Assembly (NCBI GenBank): GCA_002869185.1
Contig: PKTN01000013.1
Location: 58,972 to 122,971 of the forward strand
DNA: 64,000 nt
Reading direction: 5' to 3'
From: Denitrovibrio sp.
Lineage (GTDB): Bacteria > Chrysiogenota > Deferribacteres > Deferribacterales > Geovibrionaceae
A model generated the notes under the pieces. The model was not told where the DNA came from. It did no database searches and worked only from the letters and a program-made list of their open reading frames with translations. The position numbers were made by a program, and so were the translations under genes. Positions 9,884 to 18,635 of this stretch are shown piece after piece. The number at the start of each line of letters is the position of its first letter. Position 1 is the first letter of the stretch.

Positions 9884-9925
9884 AATAACATTTAGCTTTC
9901 ATGTTATTTGTTTTTGCGATAACAT
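9884..9925. promoter_or_regulatory. Three alternating half-sites (AATAACAT / ATGTTATT / ATAACAT) upstream of the pilB-type gene
   Basis: AATAACAT at 9884-9891 and ATGTTATT at 9901-9908 form an inverted repeat with 8-bp arms. ATGTTAT (9901-9907) and ATAACAT (9919-9925) form a second one with 7-bp arms, sharing the middle half-site. The cluster lies 30-70 bases before the pilB start, between divergently transcribed genes, as expected of an operator. It could also be a chance AT-rich palindrome. Confidence 0.35.
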
Positions 9926-9955
9926 TTTAACAAATCATTAGAGGGTTTCATAAAA

Positions 9956-11626
9956 ATGGCTAAAAAGACTGTTGGACAACTACTTAAAGAAGAAGGATAC
10001 GTTACCGAGGAACAGATACAGGTAGCTCTGGAAGTAAAAAAGATCAAAGACATGCTCCTTGGGGAAATCCTTATCGAGCTCTCATTTGTTTCAGCTAGGG
10101 AGATCGCACTCGTTGTGTCAAAACAGTCGGGAAAACCATTCCTAGATATTAGTGAGCATCCACCAACTAAAGATGCTCTCCAAATGTTTGACAGAAATGT
10201 TGCCAAACAACTAGAAATGATACCTATCGAGAATAAAGAAGATAAACTAACTGTCGCTCTCGCTGACCCGTTCAACATTAATACTATCGACATCCTACAA
10301 AGGAAAGCAGGAAAGCAGATTGAAGTTTTCGTTTCTGACAAAGAGACGATCCTTAAAAACATCGAGATCAATTACTTCTTACTTGAAAGACCAATAGATA
10401 TAGAGATAAACAAATTAGTTAAAAAGGCTATAGATTCTGGGCTTACGAGTGAACTACCTCAGTTACTTGAGCTTATTATGAACAGTGCAATCATCGCACG
10501 TGCAACAGATATACACATCTCACCAGAAGACATAGCGACACACATCTTTTTCAGAATAGACGGAATACTCAGACACTACTATGCATTCCCATACGAAATG
10601 CACAACGCACTCTCATCAAGGATAAAAATTCTATCAAGCCTTGATATCGCAGAGCAAAGACTCCCTCAAGACGGTTCGATGAGCCACACATTCTTTGATG
10701 AGGATTTTGATATAAGGGTTTCAACCATCCCAACACTATATGGTGAAGGGATAGTTCTGAGGGTGCTGTCTAAAAACGTATCACTCTTTAACCTTGAGAG
10801 TCTTGGCTTCGAAAAGGATACAGAACACCGTCTGATGAAACAGCTAAAAAAACCTCACGGGATACTTCTTGTTACTGGACCAACTGGTTCTGGTAAAACA
10901 ACAACACTCTATGCATCACTCAGAAAGATCAATTCTCTACAGAGAAAGATCCTAACTGCTGAAGACCCTATAGAGTATAAGTTCCCATTTATAAAACAGA
11001 CTCAGCTGAACATAAAAGCTGGCTATACATTTGGCAAGGCAATGCGAGCCTTCCTCAGGCAAGACCCCGATGTTATCCTACTCGGTGAGATGCGTGACGA
11101 AGAGACCGCAGAAATGGCTCTAAGGGCAGCCATCACAGGTCACCTTGTTCTTTCGACACTCCATACTAACGACGCTGTAACAGCTATCCCAAGGCTTATG
11201 GAAATGAAGATCGAAGACTATATGATCGCATCTGGTGTTGGTGGCATACTCGCACAGAGACTAGTCAGGAAAACATGTCTGTTTTGTCGTGAAGAAGCGA
11301 GTGAACCTATAGCAGGTCTCATAGAACAAGGCATCCCAGAAGCTCTATTTGTAAAACATGGCTTAGCACCCGACGGCGAGATAAAATATCAAAAAGGGAT
11401 GGGTTGCGAACACTGCAAGCAAACTGGCTATTCAGGTCGTGGGGTTATCTGCGAGCTCCTTGATATCGACCAAGAGATTGGAGAGCTGATTGTTACAGGT
11501 GCAACGCCACTAACCATATTCAACAAAGCAGTAGAAAATGGTATGATACCAATACTAGAATCAGGTTTATTGAAGATTATTAATGGCATGACTACTCCAG
11601 AAGAGATATTAAGGGTGGCTATATAG
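9956..11626 (+). CDS. pilB: Type IV pilus/type II secretion assembly ATPase (PilB/GspE family)
   Basis: This cytoplasmic hexameric ATPase powers pilin or pseudopilin polymerisation. The N-terminal MshEN-type domain (about 1-150, GQLLKEEGYVTEEQIQVALE) is the segment that binds cyclic-di-GMP in some relatives. The core has Walker A GPTGSGKT (about 308-315), the Asp box, Walker B VILLGEMRDEETAE and the His box HLVLSTLHTNDA. A zinc-binding CxxC pair (CLFC and CEHC, about 441 and 484) is present as in PilB and GspE. The stop TAG is followed after one base by the pilC-type start. pilM lies far away (54711-55733), so pilus or secretion genes are scattered. PilB and GspE cannot be told apart from sequence alone. 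Confidence 0.9.
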   Translation: MAKKTVGQLLKEEGYVTEEQIQVALEVKKIKDMLLGEILIELSFVSAREIALVVSKQSGKPFLDISEHPPTKDALQMFDRNVAKQLEMIPIENKEDKLTVALADPFNINTIDILQRKAGKQIEVFVSDKETILKNIEINYFLLERPIDIEINKLVKKAIDSGLTSELPQLLELIMNSAIIARATDIHISPEDIATHIFFRIDGILRHYYAFPYEMHNALSSRIKILSSLDIAEQRLPQDGSMSHTFFDEDFDIRVSTIPTLYGEGIVLRVLSKNVSLFNLESLGFEKDTEHRLMKQLKKPHGILLVTGPTGSGKTTTLYASLRKINSLQRKILTAEDPIEYKFPFIKQTQLNIKAGYTFGKAMRAFLRQDPDVILLGEMRDEETAEMALRAAITGHLVLSTLHTNDAVTAIPRLMEMKIEDYMIASGVGGILAQRLVRKTCLFCREEASEPIAGLIEQGIPEALFVKHGLAPDGEIKYQKGMGCEHCKQTGYSGRGVICELLDIDQEIGELIVTGATPLTIFNKAVENGMIPILESGLLKIINGMTTPEEILRVAI

Positions 11627-11627
11627 T

Positions 11628-12836
11628 ATGCAGCTATACTCCATAACCTCTATAGACGAGGATGGAAAGAAAGTTAAAAAGATTATCGAGATGGACGACA
11701 ATGAAGATGTAACGTCCTATCTTGATTCTTTCGGTTCAAATATTATAGCTGTCAAAAAGATACCTTCGTATTATAGACACTTAAAACCGTCCAAGAAGAT
11801 AAAGGCTCAAGAGGTCATCGAGATACTTGATAACCTTCACCTTATAGTTAAGGCTGGTCTACCTATCAATACAGCCCTCAGCGAACTGGCTAAAGACGCT
11901 GACAACCCACAGCTCAGAGACATGTTAGATGATGTCGCGCACAGAGTGCAGACGGGTATGTCATTCTCCAAGGCACTGTCTAAATATTCAAAATATTTCT
12001 CTGACATTACAGTTAGTTTGGTTAGAATAGGTGAAGAGACAGGTCAACTAGACAACACTCTGAAAGATGCGGCAGCTCACATGAAACGTATCACTGACCT
12101 TGTCTCTAAAACTAAATCAGCGATGATTTACCCATCATTCGCTTTTGTCGCTATGCTTGCGACAATGATCTTCTGGCTAGTTGTTGTTATGCCTAAGATG
12201 ATTAAGGCATTTGAATCATTCCAGATAGAACTTCCACCGACAACTCGGTTCATAATGTGGATGTCAAACTTCCTGCAAGAGTATTTACTCGTAATAGTTA
12301 TTGCAACTGTCATTAGTTTCGCCGCTCACGGCTTTTTCATACGAACTAACGACACATACAGATATATAACTGACAAAGTACTGACTAAAATGCCTATCTT
12401 TGGTCAGATAGTTAGGAACTTCAACTTCGCTTTCATAGCTGAATATATTCGACTCATGATATCCGCAGGTCTGACACTTTATATGGCTCTCTACATCATG
12501 GAAGAAAGTCTTGGCAATATGGTCTATAAACGTTCGATAGAAAATTCTAGAGAGTTGATTTCCACTGGTAAATCCTTCTCGGCGGCACTCGGAGAGCAAA
12601 AGATGTATCCGAATATTATCCTAAGAATGATAAGTATTGGTGAACAAACAGGTAACCTCGACTCTCAGCTTGATAACGTAGCTCAGTACTACTATTACAA
12701 GGTAGATTATATCGCTACTAACATCTCAAAAATGATAGAGCCACTCATCATAGGCTTTATTGGTATTTTTATGCTCATCATCATGCTCGGACTTATGGGA
12801 CCTATCTTCTCGCTCATCTCCAACATGCCAACCTGA
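11628..12836 (+). CDS. pilC: Type IV pilus/type II secretion inner-membrane platform protein (PilC/GspF family)
   Basis: The 402-residue polytopic membrane protein has two tandem GspF domains (about 70-190 and 270-393). Each carries the family pattern of a helical cytoplasmic part (LHLIVKAGLPINTALSELA; EYIRLMISAGLTLYMAL) followed by GEETGQLDN or GEQTGNLDS and membrane helices. It forms the platform on which the neighbouring ATPase acts to move pilin subunits. It starts one base after the ATPase stop. A small hairpin (ATCGCC-AGC-GGCGAT) begins at its stop codon but has no T-run. Confidence 0.92.
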   Translation: MQLYSITSIDEDGKKVKKIIEMDDNEDVTSYLDSFGSNIIAVKKIPSYYRHLKPSKKIKAQEVIEILDNLHLIVKAGLPINTALSELAKDADNPQLRDMLDDVAHRVQTGMSFSKALSKYSKYFSDITVSLVRIGEETGQLDNTLKDAAAHMKRITDLVSKTKSAMIYPSFAFVAMLATMIFWLVVVMPKMIKAFESFQIELPPTTRFIMWMSNFLQEYLLVIVIATVISFAAHGFFIRTNDTYRYITDKVLTKMPIFGQIVRNFNFAFIAEYIRLMISAGLTLYMALYIMEESLGNMVYKRSIENSRELISTGKSFSAALGEQKMYPNIILRMISIGEQTGNLDSQLDNVAQYYYYKVDYIATNISKMIEPLIIGFIGIFMLIIMLGLMGPIFSLISNMPT

Positions 12837-12927
12837 TCGCCAGCGGCGATGGGCATATCACAATACTTATTTAATCATTTACACTCAATAATTTTGCCGT
12901 TCCCGTTGGTCACTCAATGCCGTTTAT

Positions 12928-12999
12928 GTCATTCTGAATTAACAGTGCGAACAAAAAATTTCAAACAATTAAGAAGGATATTACTCGCGGAGTGAACAG
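12928..12999. repeat. Possible degenerate copy of the dispersed repeat seen at 23335-23403
   Basis: The element starts GTCATTCTGAATTAACAG and ends CGCGGAGTGAACAG, which correspond to the two ends of the better-preserved element at 23335-23403. The middle does not align. This is a weak call. Confidence 0.25.
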
Positions 13000-13021
13000 T
13001 AAAGGTTTAAGTGGAACGAAA

Positions 13022-13050
13022 AGTTTGGTTGCCAGGATAGCAACCAAACT
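13022..13050 (-). terminator. Likely terminator of ccdA
   Basis: A perfect 11-bp stem (AGTTTGGTTGC / GCAACCAAACT) with a 7-nt loop lies just past the ccdA stop, followed on the minus strand by a short T-run (TTTTCG). Confidence 0.6.
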
Positions 13051-13060
13051 AAAAGTTATA

Positions 13061-13801
13061 TCAAAAATTAATTTCGCCAAGTATAGGGAACCACATTACA
13101 AGGTACCCACTAAGCATCTGCATACTATTAGTAGCCATTAAAAGCCCTATTATAATAAGCAGTATCCCAGATGTCTTCTCTACTACCATCACTATCTTGC
13201 CAACTTTTTTCATACTTCCAAGCACAAAAGTTACAGCAAAAGCTGAAAGCAAGAACGGTATCCAAAGACCAAAGCCAAAAGCGGCGAGTAGCCATATACC
13301 TTCCCATACAGTCTCTTTAGAGGCTGCGATGGCGAATATACCAGCAAGTACTGGTCCGAGGCATGGTGTCCAGCCAAATACAAATGCGATACCGAGTAGG
13401 AATGCATTTATATAAAATGGTTTACCTGATTTGTTAGAGTAATTCCATTTTTTCTGCACAAGGAGCTTGTTGATACGAAAGACTCCCATCATGTGCAGAC
13501 CAAGAACGATTATTACTACACCAGCTATTTTACCAATTATTAGTTTATAGCTTTTGAGTAGTATTCCGATTTTTGTTGCTGAGGCTCCAAGGAGCACAAA
13601 CACCAACATGAATCCCAGTCCAAAACAGACTGCGCCGAGGAATAACTTGAGTCTGGCAGCCTTCCTATCCCCTTTCGCTAGCGTGTCTATGGACTCTCCG
13701 GACATAAAAGAAAGATATCCAGGCAGGAGTGGCAAAACACATGGCGAAAGAAACGAGAGGACACCAGCAAGTATTGCGGTTGCTATTGAAATATTATCCA
13801 T
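13061..13801 (-). CDS. ccdA: Cytochrome c biogenesis protein CcdA (DsbD transmembrane type)
   Basis: The 246-residue, six-helix inner-membrane protein passes electrons from cytoplasmic thioredoxin to the periplasm, keeping apocytochrome cysteines reduced. The two family motifs each hold a conserved Cys: FLSPCVLPLLPGYLSF (near residue 20) and GWTPCLGPVLAGI (about 145). It lacks the periplasmic domains of full DsbD. It is divergent from ccmE across a 213-base spacer, so both share a control region. It fits the Ccm genes next door. Confidence 0.93.
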   Translation of the reverse strand: MDNISIATAILAGVLSFLSPCVLPLLPGYLSFMSGESIDTLAKGDRKAARLKLFLGAVCFGLGFMLVFVLLGASATKIGILLKSYKLIIGKIAGVVIIVLGLHMMGVFRINKLLVQKKWNYSNKSGKPFYINAFLLGIAFVFGWTPCLGPVLAGIFAIAASKETVWEGIWLLAAFGFGLWIPFLLSAFAVTFVLGSMKKVGKIVMVVEKTSGILLIIIGLLMATNSMQMLSGYLVMWFPILGEINF

Positions 13802-13926
13802 TTACATTCTTTATAAATTTTTTCTTGATAAAGCAATCATTTTTTCACATCATAAGTTTAAGAACTAATAAATAGTGTTGTATTACTACCTTTTAGAGAA
13901 TATTTATCCTTTAATACTTTTTTAAG

Positions 13927-13955
13927 TTGATGTGATAATAATACTGTAATATTAT
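13927..13955 (+). promoter_or_regulatory. Candidate sigma-70 promoter for the ccm operon
   Basis: TTGATG (13927-13932), a 17-base spacer and TATTAT (13950-13955) lie 60 bases before the ccmE start, in the ccdA-ccmE spacer. Confidence 0.45.
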
Positions 13956-14014
13956 ATCCAAATTAGTAAACTTTTGTTACAGTTACAGGTCGTTGTTTAT
14001 ACATGGAGTAGTAA

Positions 14015-14413
14015 ATGAAAAAATCTTGGAAATTGTTATTGGCTGGTTTGGTTTTTATTGGAGCGATTGGCTATCTTATGAACTCTGGTTTCAGCGAAGA
14101 GAGCGTCTACTATTTGGAAGTCTCTGAAGTGCTTGAAAACCCTGCGAAGTTCAACGAAAAAGGTATGAGAGTTAGCGGCGATGTTGTTACTGGCACTATC
14201 ACCAAAGACTTCAAAAAACAATATCTTGAGTTTGATATTGCTGACGCAGACGGTAAAGCTATGAAGGTCATTTACAATGGAATTATTCCTGATACTTTTA
14301 AAGAAGATATTCAGGTTATCGTAGAAGGTAGGTATGATCAGGAAGCTAAATACTTCAAAGCTGCATCTGTACTTACAAAATGTCCGTCAAAGTACGAGAC
14401 AGAAGTCGAATAA
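14015..14413 (+). CDS. ccmE: Heme chaperone CcmE, Cys (CxxxY) variant
   Basis: This protein carries heme from CcmC to CcmF in the periplasm for c-type cytochrome maturation. At 132 residues it has one N-terminal membrane anchor (about 7-23) and an OB-fold domain with VSGDV, LEFDIADADGKAMKVIYNG and VIVEGRYD. The usual heme-attachment motif HxxxY is replaced by CPSKY (Cys at about 124). This matches the CxxxY form described in Desulfovibrio and archaea, found in Ccm systems lacking CcmG and CcmH. The ccm operon here also shows no ccmG or ccmH. The start is a Met-Lys-Lys signal-anchor after GGAGTAGTAA. Confidence 0.9.
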   Translation: MKKSWKLLLAGLVFIGAIGYLMNSGFSEESVYYLEVSEVLENPAKFNEKGMRVSGDVVTGTITKDFKKQYLEFDIADADGKAMKVIYNGIIPDTFKEDIQVIVEGRYDQEAKYFKAASVLTKCPSKYETEVE

Positions 14414-14468
14414 GACTGATATAATACCTAACATATTAGTTTGTATTTTATTTATATAGGGAGAAACA

Positions 14469-16385
14469 ATGGGACAAGTCGGTAATTTATTTCAACTGCT
14501 GGGGCTTTTTACAGGTCTGGTTGCATTCGGATTATACATCTACACTATGCAGTCTAAAGACAAATCATACTCAAAAATGGCAGATTGGTTTCTGATCGGT
14601 CAGGCTATATGCGCTAGTTTAGCATCTGTTGTGCTTATTTATGCACTTGCTACTGGCTACTATAAAATGGAATACGTAGCTCAATACACTGACAGAGCTC
14701 TACCTTTTATCTATAAGATAAGTGGCTGGTGGGCTGGTCAGGCTGGCTCACTCCTCTTCTGGGGATGGCTAGTTACTATGTGTGGCATAATAGAAATGAA
14801 AAGGATCAAAGACTATGACATTAAGCAAAAATCTGCTGTACTAGCCGTTTTGGCACTCACAGCAACATTCTTCCTTGTGTTAACAGTTTTTGTTACTAGC
14901 CCATTTAAAGAGCTAGATTTCTTTCCTGCGGACGGAATGGGGATGAACCCACTCCTCCAAAACCCAGGTATGCTTTATCACCCACCTACCCTTTTCCTTG
15001 GGTATGTTGGTTTCACAGTCGTTCTTGGTCACGCATTTGGTGCACTCGTCAGCAAGGAGATTTCATCCTTTTGGGCGATGGACACTAGACGCTGGACAAT
15101 GATCACATGGATATTCCTTACCATAGGTATTATCCTAGGTGGAGAGTGGGCTTATGTAGAGCTTGGCTGGGGCGGTTATTGGGCTTGGGACCCTGTAGAG
15201 AATGCTTCTCTTCTCCCTTGGCTCACTTCAACAGCATTCCTCCACTCAATAGTTGTCTATGAGCGTAAAGGGAAGCTCAAAATCTGGTCGCACCTTTTAA
15301 TACTTCTTTCGTTTCAGATGTGCCTATTTGGTACATTTATTACAAGAAGTGGTGTACTAGACTCAGTTCATACATTTGCAAAATCATCACTAGTATATTT
15401 CTTCCTTGTGTTTATGATAGTTACATCAGGAATATTCATCGGTTACTTAATCCCAATGATTAAGAAGCTCTCAGAGCACGAAGATGCAGAGTTTAACTTC
15501 TCATCAAGAGAAGGGATGCTCTTCCTCGGTAACTGGATTTTTGTTGGGCTAACACTCGTTATCATAGTCGGGACAATGATGCCTATTATCTCTGGTATAA
15601 TAATGCCAGACAAGATAACAGTGGGTATCCCTTACTACAATAAAGTTTCTGCACCATTCTTCACTCTTGTCCTTTTGGCTAGTGGTATAGCACCTCTACT
15701 CTCATATGGCAGGACTAGCAACGATGTTATAATGAAGAAGCTTTTACCATCGCTCGCATGTGGTGTAGCGGTTATGGTTGCAATGTTTGTATTTGGTTAC
15801 AAACAACCACTATCTCTCATTTTAGCTGGTGTTACAACTCTCTCACTTGTGACTATATTCATACAGATCGGCTCTGGTATCAAAAGGGGTGGGGTTAAAG
15901 TTCTCACCAAAAACAAAAGATACTATGGCGGACTTATCGTACACCTTGGAGTTGTTATGGTTGCATACGGAATCATAGCTTCATCATTTTACAACGCACA
16001 AACAGATAAGGTTCTTGCCCCTGGAGAGCAGTTCAGTTTCCACGGCTACACATTACAAGTAGCGGATGTTAAATTCACTGAGAGAGAGAACTATGTGTCA
16101 GCATACGCCCCTGTAAGAGTATTTAAAGATGGCAAGAAACTCTTTACTCTTGCTCCTGAGCGTAGATTCTATGCTAAGAATAAAGAGGCTTTTGCAGAAG
16201 TCGCTATCAGCTCTTCTTTAAAAGGTGACCTATACCTTATACTTTCATCTTACTCTAAGGATGAGAACTATGTAGGGATACAGGCAGTCTATCAACCACT
16301 CATTGCATGGATATGGTTAGGTTGTGTAGTGATGGTATTAGGCGGACTATTCGGACTTGGCGGACGGAAGAAGGCGAATGTCTGA
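14469..16385 (+). CDS. ccmF: Heme lyase CcmF
   Basis: The 638-residue polytopic membrane protein, of normal CcmF length, performs the final thioether ligation of heme to apocytochrome c. The WWD domain is intact (WGGYWAWDPVENASLLPWL, about 235-255). Other family stretches are NPLLQNPGMLYHPPTLFLGYVG and the region around GTFITRSGVLDSVHTFA. A soluble periplasmic part follows near the C-terminus. The ATG at 14469 has GGGAGAAACA upstream. The end overlaps ccmA by 8 bases. With no CcmH in the operon, CcmF probably works without the usual CcmF/H complex, as in other CxxxY-type systems. Confidence 0.95.
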   Translation: MGQVGNLFQLLGLFTGLVAFGLYIYTMQSKDKSYSKMADWFLIGQAICASLASVVLIYALATGYYKMEYVAQYTDRALPFIYKISGWWAGQAGSLLFWGWLVTMCGIIEMKRIKDYDIKQKSAVLAVLALTATFFLVLTVFVTSPFKELDFFPADGMGMNPLLQNPGMLYHPPTLFLGYVGFTVVLGHAFGALVSKEISSFWAMDTRRWTMITWIFLTIGIILGGEWAYVELGWGGYWAWDPVENASLLPWLTSTAFLHSIVVYERKGKLKIWSHLLILLSFQMCLFGTFITRSGVLDSVHTFAKSSLVYFFLVFMIVTSGIFIGYLIPMIKKLSEHEDAEFNFSSREGMLFLGNWIFVGLTLVIIVGTMMPIISGIIMPDKITVGIPYYNKVSAPFFTLVLLASGIAPLLSYGRTSNDVIMKKLLPSLACGVAVMVAMFVFGYKQPLSLILAGVTTLSLVTIFIQIGSGIKRGGVKVLTKNKRYYGGLIVHLGVVMVAYGIIASSFYNAQTDKVLAPGEQFSFHGYTLQVADVKFTERENYVSAYAPVRVFKDGKKLFTLAPERRFYAKNKEAFAEVAISSSLKGDLYLILSSYSKDENYVGIQAVYQPLIAWIWLGCVVMVLGGLFGLGGRKKANV

Positions 16386-17088
16386 ACCACTTATTCAGTT
16401 CAGTAAAGTTAATAAAAAATATGGGCACATCCAAGCACTAAAGGATGTGTCCGTCTCTTTTAATAAAGGCGAGTTTATCAGCATATTCGGACCTAACGGT
16501 GCTGGTAAATCCACCTTCCTAAAACTCTTGTGCACTATGACAGGTCCCTCATCTGGTGACATTCTTTTCGAAGGTACGCCACTCAAAAAACTTAAAGACG
16601 ACTACAGAAGCAAATTTGGTGTGATTTCGCATCAGCCTTTTCTCTATTCAGAGCTTACAGCTCTTGAAAACTTGCGTTTCTACGGTGGACTTTATGGTGT
16701 TGAAAAGATTGATGAGCGTATCAAAGAGATACTAACAAAAGTTGAGCTATACAAAAGGCGTAATGATAAAGTCAGAGGTTACTCCAGAGGGATGCTACAA
16801 AGGCTTTCTATCGCTAGGGCACTCATACATGACCCAGAGATTGTTGTTTTAGACGAGCCATACACAGGGCTTGACACACATGCATCAGGGATTCTTACAA
16901 ACATCCTACTAGAGCTATTCGATGACAAAAAAACTATCATAATGGTTACACACAACATCAAACAAGGGTATGACGCATCATCCAGACTAGCTATCATTAA
17001 AGGTGGAAAGTTCGTATTTAATGATGAAAAATCAAACATCTCTTTGGATGATTTTGAAAAAATATACACAGAGGCGGTGAGTAAATGA
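16378..17088 (+). CDS. ccmA: Heme ABC exporter ATPase CcmA
   Basis: This ATPase of the CcmABCD complex releases holo-CcmE from CcmC. Walker A is GPNGAGKST (about 38-46) and Walker B is IVVLDEPYTGLD. The ABC signature is the atypical YSRGMLQRL, common in CcmA and other exporters with weak LSGGQ. I chose ATG 16378 (MSEPLIQF) over an in-frame upstream TTG because it aligns with ABC N-termini and is preceded by AAGAAGGCGA. The gene overlaps ccmF at its start and ccmB at its end (ATGA). Confidence 0.93.
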   Translation: MSEPLIQFSKVNKKYGHIQALKDVSVSFNKGEFISIFGPNGAGKSTFLKLLCTMTGPSSGDILFEGTPLKKLKDDYRSKFGVISHQPFLYSELTALENLRFYGGLYGVEKIDERIKEILTKVELYKRRNDKVRGYSRGMLQRLSIARALIHDPEIVVLDEPYTGLDTHASGILTNILLELFDDKKTIIMVTHNIKQGYDASSRLAIIKGGKFVFNDEKSNISLDDFEKIYTEAVSK

Positions 17089-17762
17089 ATTACCTCAGAA
17101 CCATCTCCGCTGTTGTAAAAAAAGACCTCCTCCACGAGCTAAAGTCACGTGAGATTGTCGTATCTATGCTCCTATTCTCTGTTCTTACAGTTGTTGTTTT
17201 TAGCTTCATATTTGAACCAGGCTCAGAGTTTAAGAATAGAGTTGTTGGCGGAATCTTGTGGATGTCAGTAATATTTGCAGGACTTCTTGGTCTTAACAAA
17301 TCTATGATGAGCGAAGTAGATGGTGGAAATTTTTCCGCTCTCATGCTAGCTCCTGTCGACAGATCTGCCATCTTTTTTGGTAAAGCTATCAGTAACTTTC
17401 TATTCATGACGATAGTCGAAGCCATTACCATTCCACTATTCATGGTATTGTATAATGTCAATATCTTCAATACAGGATTTTTGCCATTAGTTGTATTCTT
17501 CTTGGGAACATACGGTTTTGCGATACTCGGAACACTCTTCTCTATCATCTCAGTAAACACTAGAACAAGAGAGGTTATGCTTCCACTACTGCTGCTCCCT
17601 GTTATGGTTCCTGTTATATTGGCGTCTGTACAAGCTCTAAACATATATGTTCTAGGCAATGACGTTGTCGAGTCTTATAAATGGTTGAAGCTTCTTGCTG
17701 TATTCGATATTATATTTACAGTGGTTGTTTTTGCAGTATTTGATTTTATAGTTGAGGATTGA
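17085..17762 (+). CDS. ccmB: Heme exporter permease CcmB
   Basis: The 225-residue protein has six predicted membrane helices and the CcmB family pattern, including the N-terminal VVKKDLLHELKSRE, the SALMLAPVDRSAIFFGKA stretch and the C-terminal LLLPVMVPVILASVQAL. It forms the membrane part of the CcmAB transporter that frees heme-loaded CcmE. The start overlaps the ccmA stop (ATGA), and the stop lies one base before the ccmC start, showing tight coupling. Confidence 0.92.
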   Translation: MNYLRTISAVVKKDLLHELKSREIVVSMLLFSVLTVVVFSFIFEPGSEFKNRVVGGILWMSVIFAGLLGLNKSMMSEVDGGNFSALMLAPVDRSAIFFGKAISNFLFMTIVEAITIPLFMVLYNVNIFNTGFLPLVVFFLGTYGFAILGTLFSIISVNTRTREVMLPLLLLPVMVPVILASVQALNIYVLGNDVVESYKWLKLLAVFDIIFTVVVFAVFDFIVED

Positions 17763-17763
17763 T

Positions 17764-18420
17764 ATGAAAATTCAAAAAATTCTAGATATCTTTGCAGTCT
17801 TAATGGTCTGCGTCGCATTATATTTTGCTTTTATTTTCGCACCATCAGAAAAGGTTATGGGTGCAATCCAACGTATATTCTACTTTCACGTTTCATCTGC
17901 TTGGATAGCATTTTTTGCATTCTTCGTAACGTTTGTATTCAGCATACTTTTCCTCATTAAGCAGAACTATCTCTTTGATGACATTGCAGAAAGCAGTGCA
18001 GAAATTGGTATTCTGTTTTGTACAATAGTATTAATAACAGGTCCTATATGGGCAAAACCAGCTTGGGGTGTTTGGTGGACATGGGATCCTAGGTTGACTA
18101 CCACAACTATCCTTTGGTTTATATATGCTGGTTACCTAATGCTCAGAAAATTTATCGATGAGCCTGACAAGCGTGCTAGGTTTGCATCAGCTGTTGGTAT
18201 CATCGGTTTCATAGATGTACCTATCGTCTTCTTTTCAATCCGTTGGTGGAGAACTATACATCCAAACGTGGTTCAAGAGGGTGGTGGCGGACTTCACCCT
18301 GACATGACTAAGGCACTTCTCATAAGTGTTTTTGCATTTACAGTCCTATATGCAGCTTTGCTTTTAAAGCGTACTCACATAGCATCACTTACTAGAAAGA
18401 TCGATTCACTGGAGGGATAA
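17764..18420 (+). CDS. ccmC: Heme handling protein CcmC
   Basis: This six-helix membrane protein attaches heme to CcmE. The WWD motif is clear (WGVWWTWDPRLTTTTILWF, about 100-120), as are the flanking heme-coordinating His regions (IFYFHVSSAW near the N-terminus and RTIHPNV later). I chose ATG 17764 (MKIQKILD), preceded by GAGGATTGAT, over an upstream in-frame TTG. At 218 residues it is of normal length. Confidence 0.94.
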   Translation: MKIQKILDIFAVLMVCVALYFAFIFAPSEKVMGAIQRIFYFHVSSAWIAFFAFFVTFVFSILFLIKQNYLFDDIAESSAEIGILFCTIVLITGPIWAKPAWGVWWTWDPRLTTTTILWFIYAGYLMLRKFIDEPDKRARFASAVGIIGFIDVPIVFFSIRWWRTIHPNVVQEGGGGLHPDMTKALLISVFAFTVLYAALLLKRTHIASLTRKIDSLEG

Positions 18421-18422
18421 CC

Positions 18423-18554
18423 ATGCAATCATTCAATTACCTATTCGCTGGCTATACAGTCATATTTGTGCTCTTAGGATTTTACTTTGTATCTATAGGT
18501 AGTAAAGTTTCTGACCTTGAAAAGAGAGTTGATGCACTAACTGAAGAAGACTAG
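18423..18554 (+). CDS. ccmD: Small CcmD-like heme exporter subunit
   Basis: A 43-codon gene starts two bases after the ccmC stop. The product has a short N-terminus, one membrane helix (about 9-26, LFAGYTVIFVLLGFYFV) and a charged tail predicted to form a short helix (KVSDLEKRVDALTEED). This is the size, topology and position of CcmD, which helps release holo-CcmE. The gene ends with TAG, evidence that TAG is a normal stop here. Position and topology carry the call, since CcmD sequences are poorly conserved. Confidence 0.75.
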   Translation: MQSFNYLFAGYTVIFVLLGFYFVSIGSKVSDLEKRVDALTEED

Positions 18555-18635
18555 CTAGCTCAGCGACCTAAGGCTCAAATAATGGTTGATTATTGTGTTG
18601 CATAGATATAACACCTACCGCTCTGGTCGGCTAGC

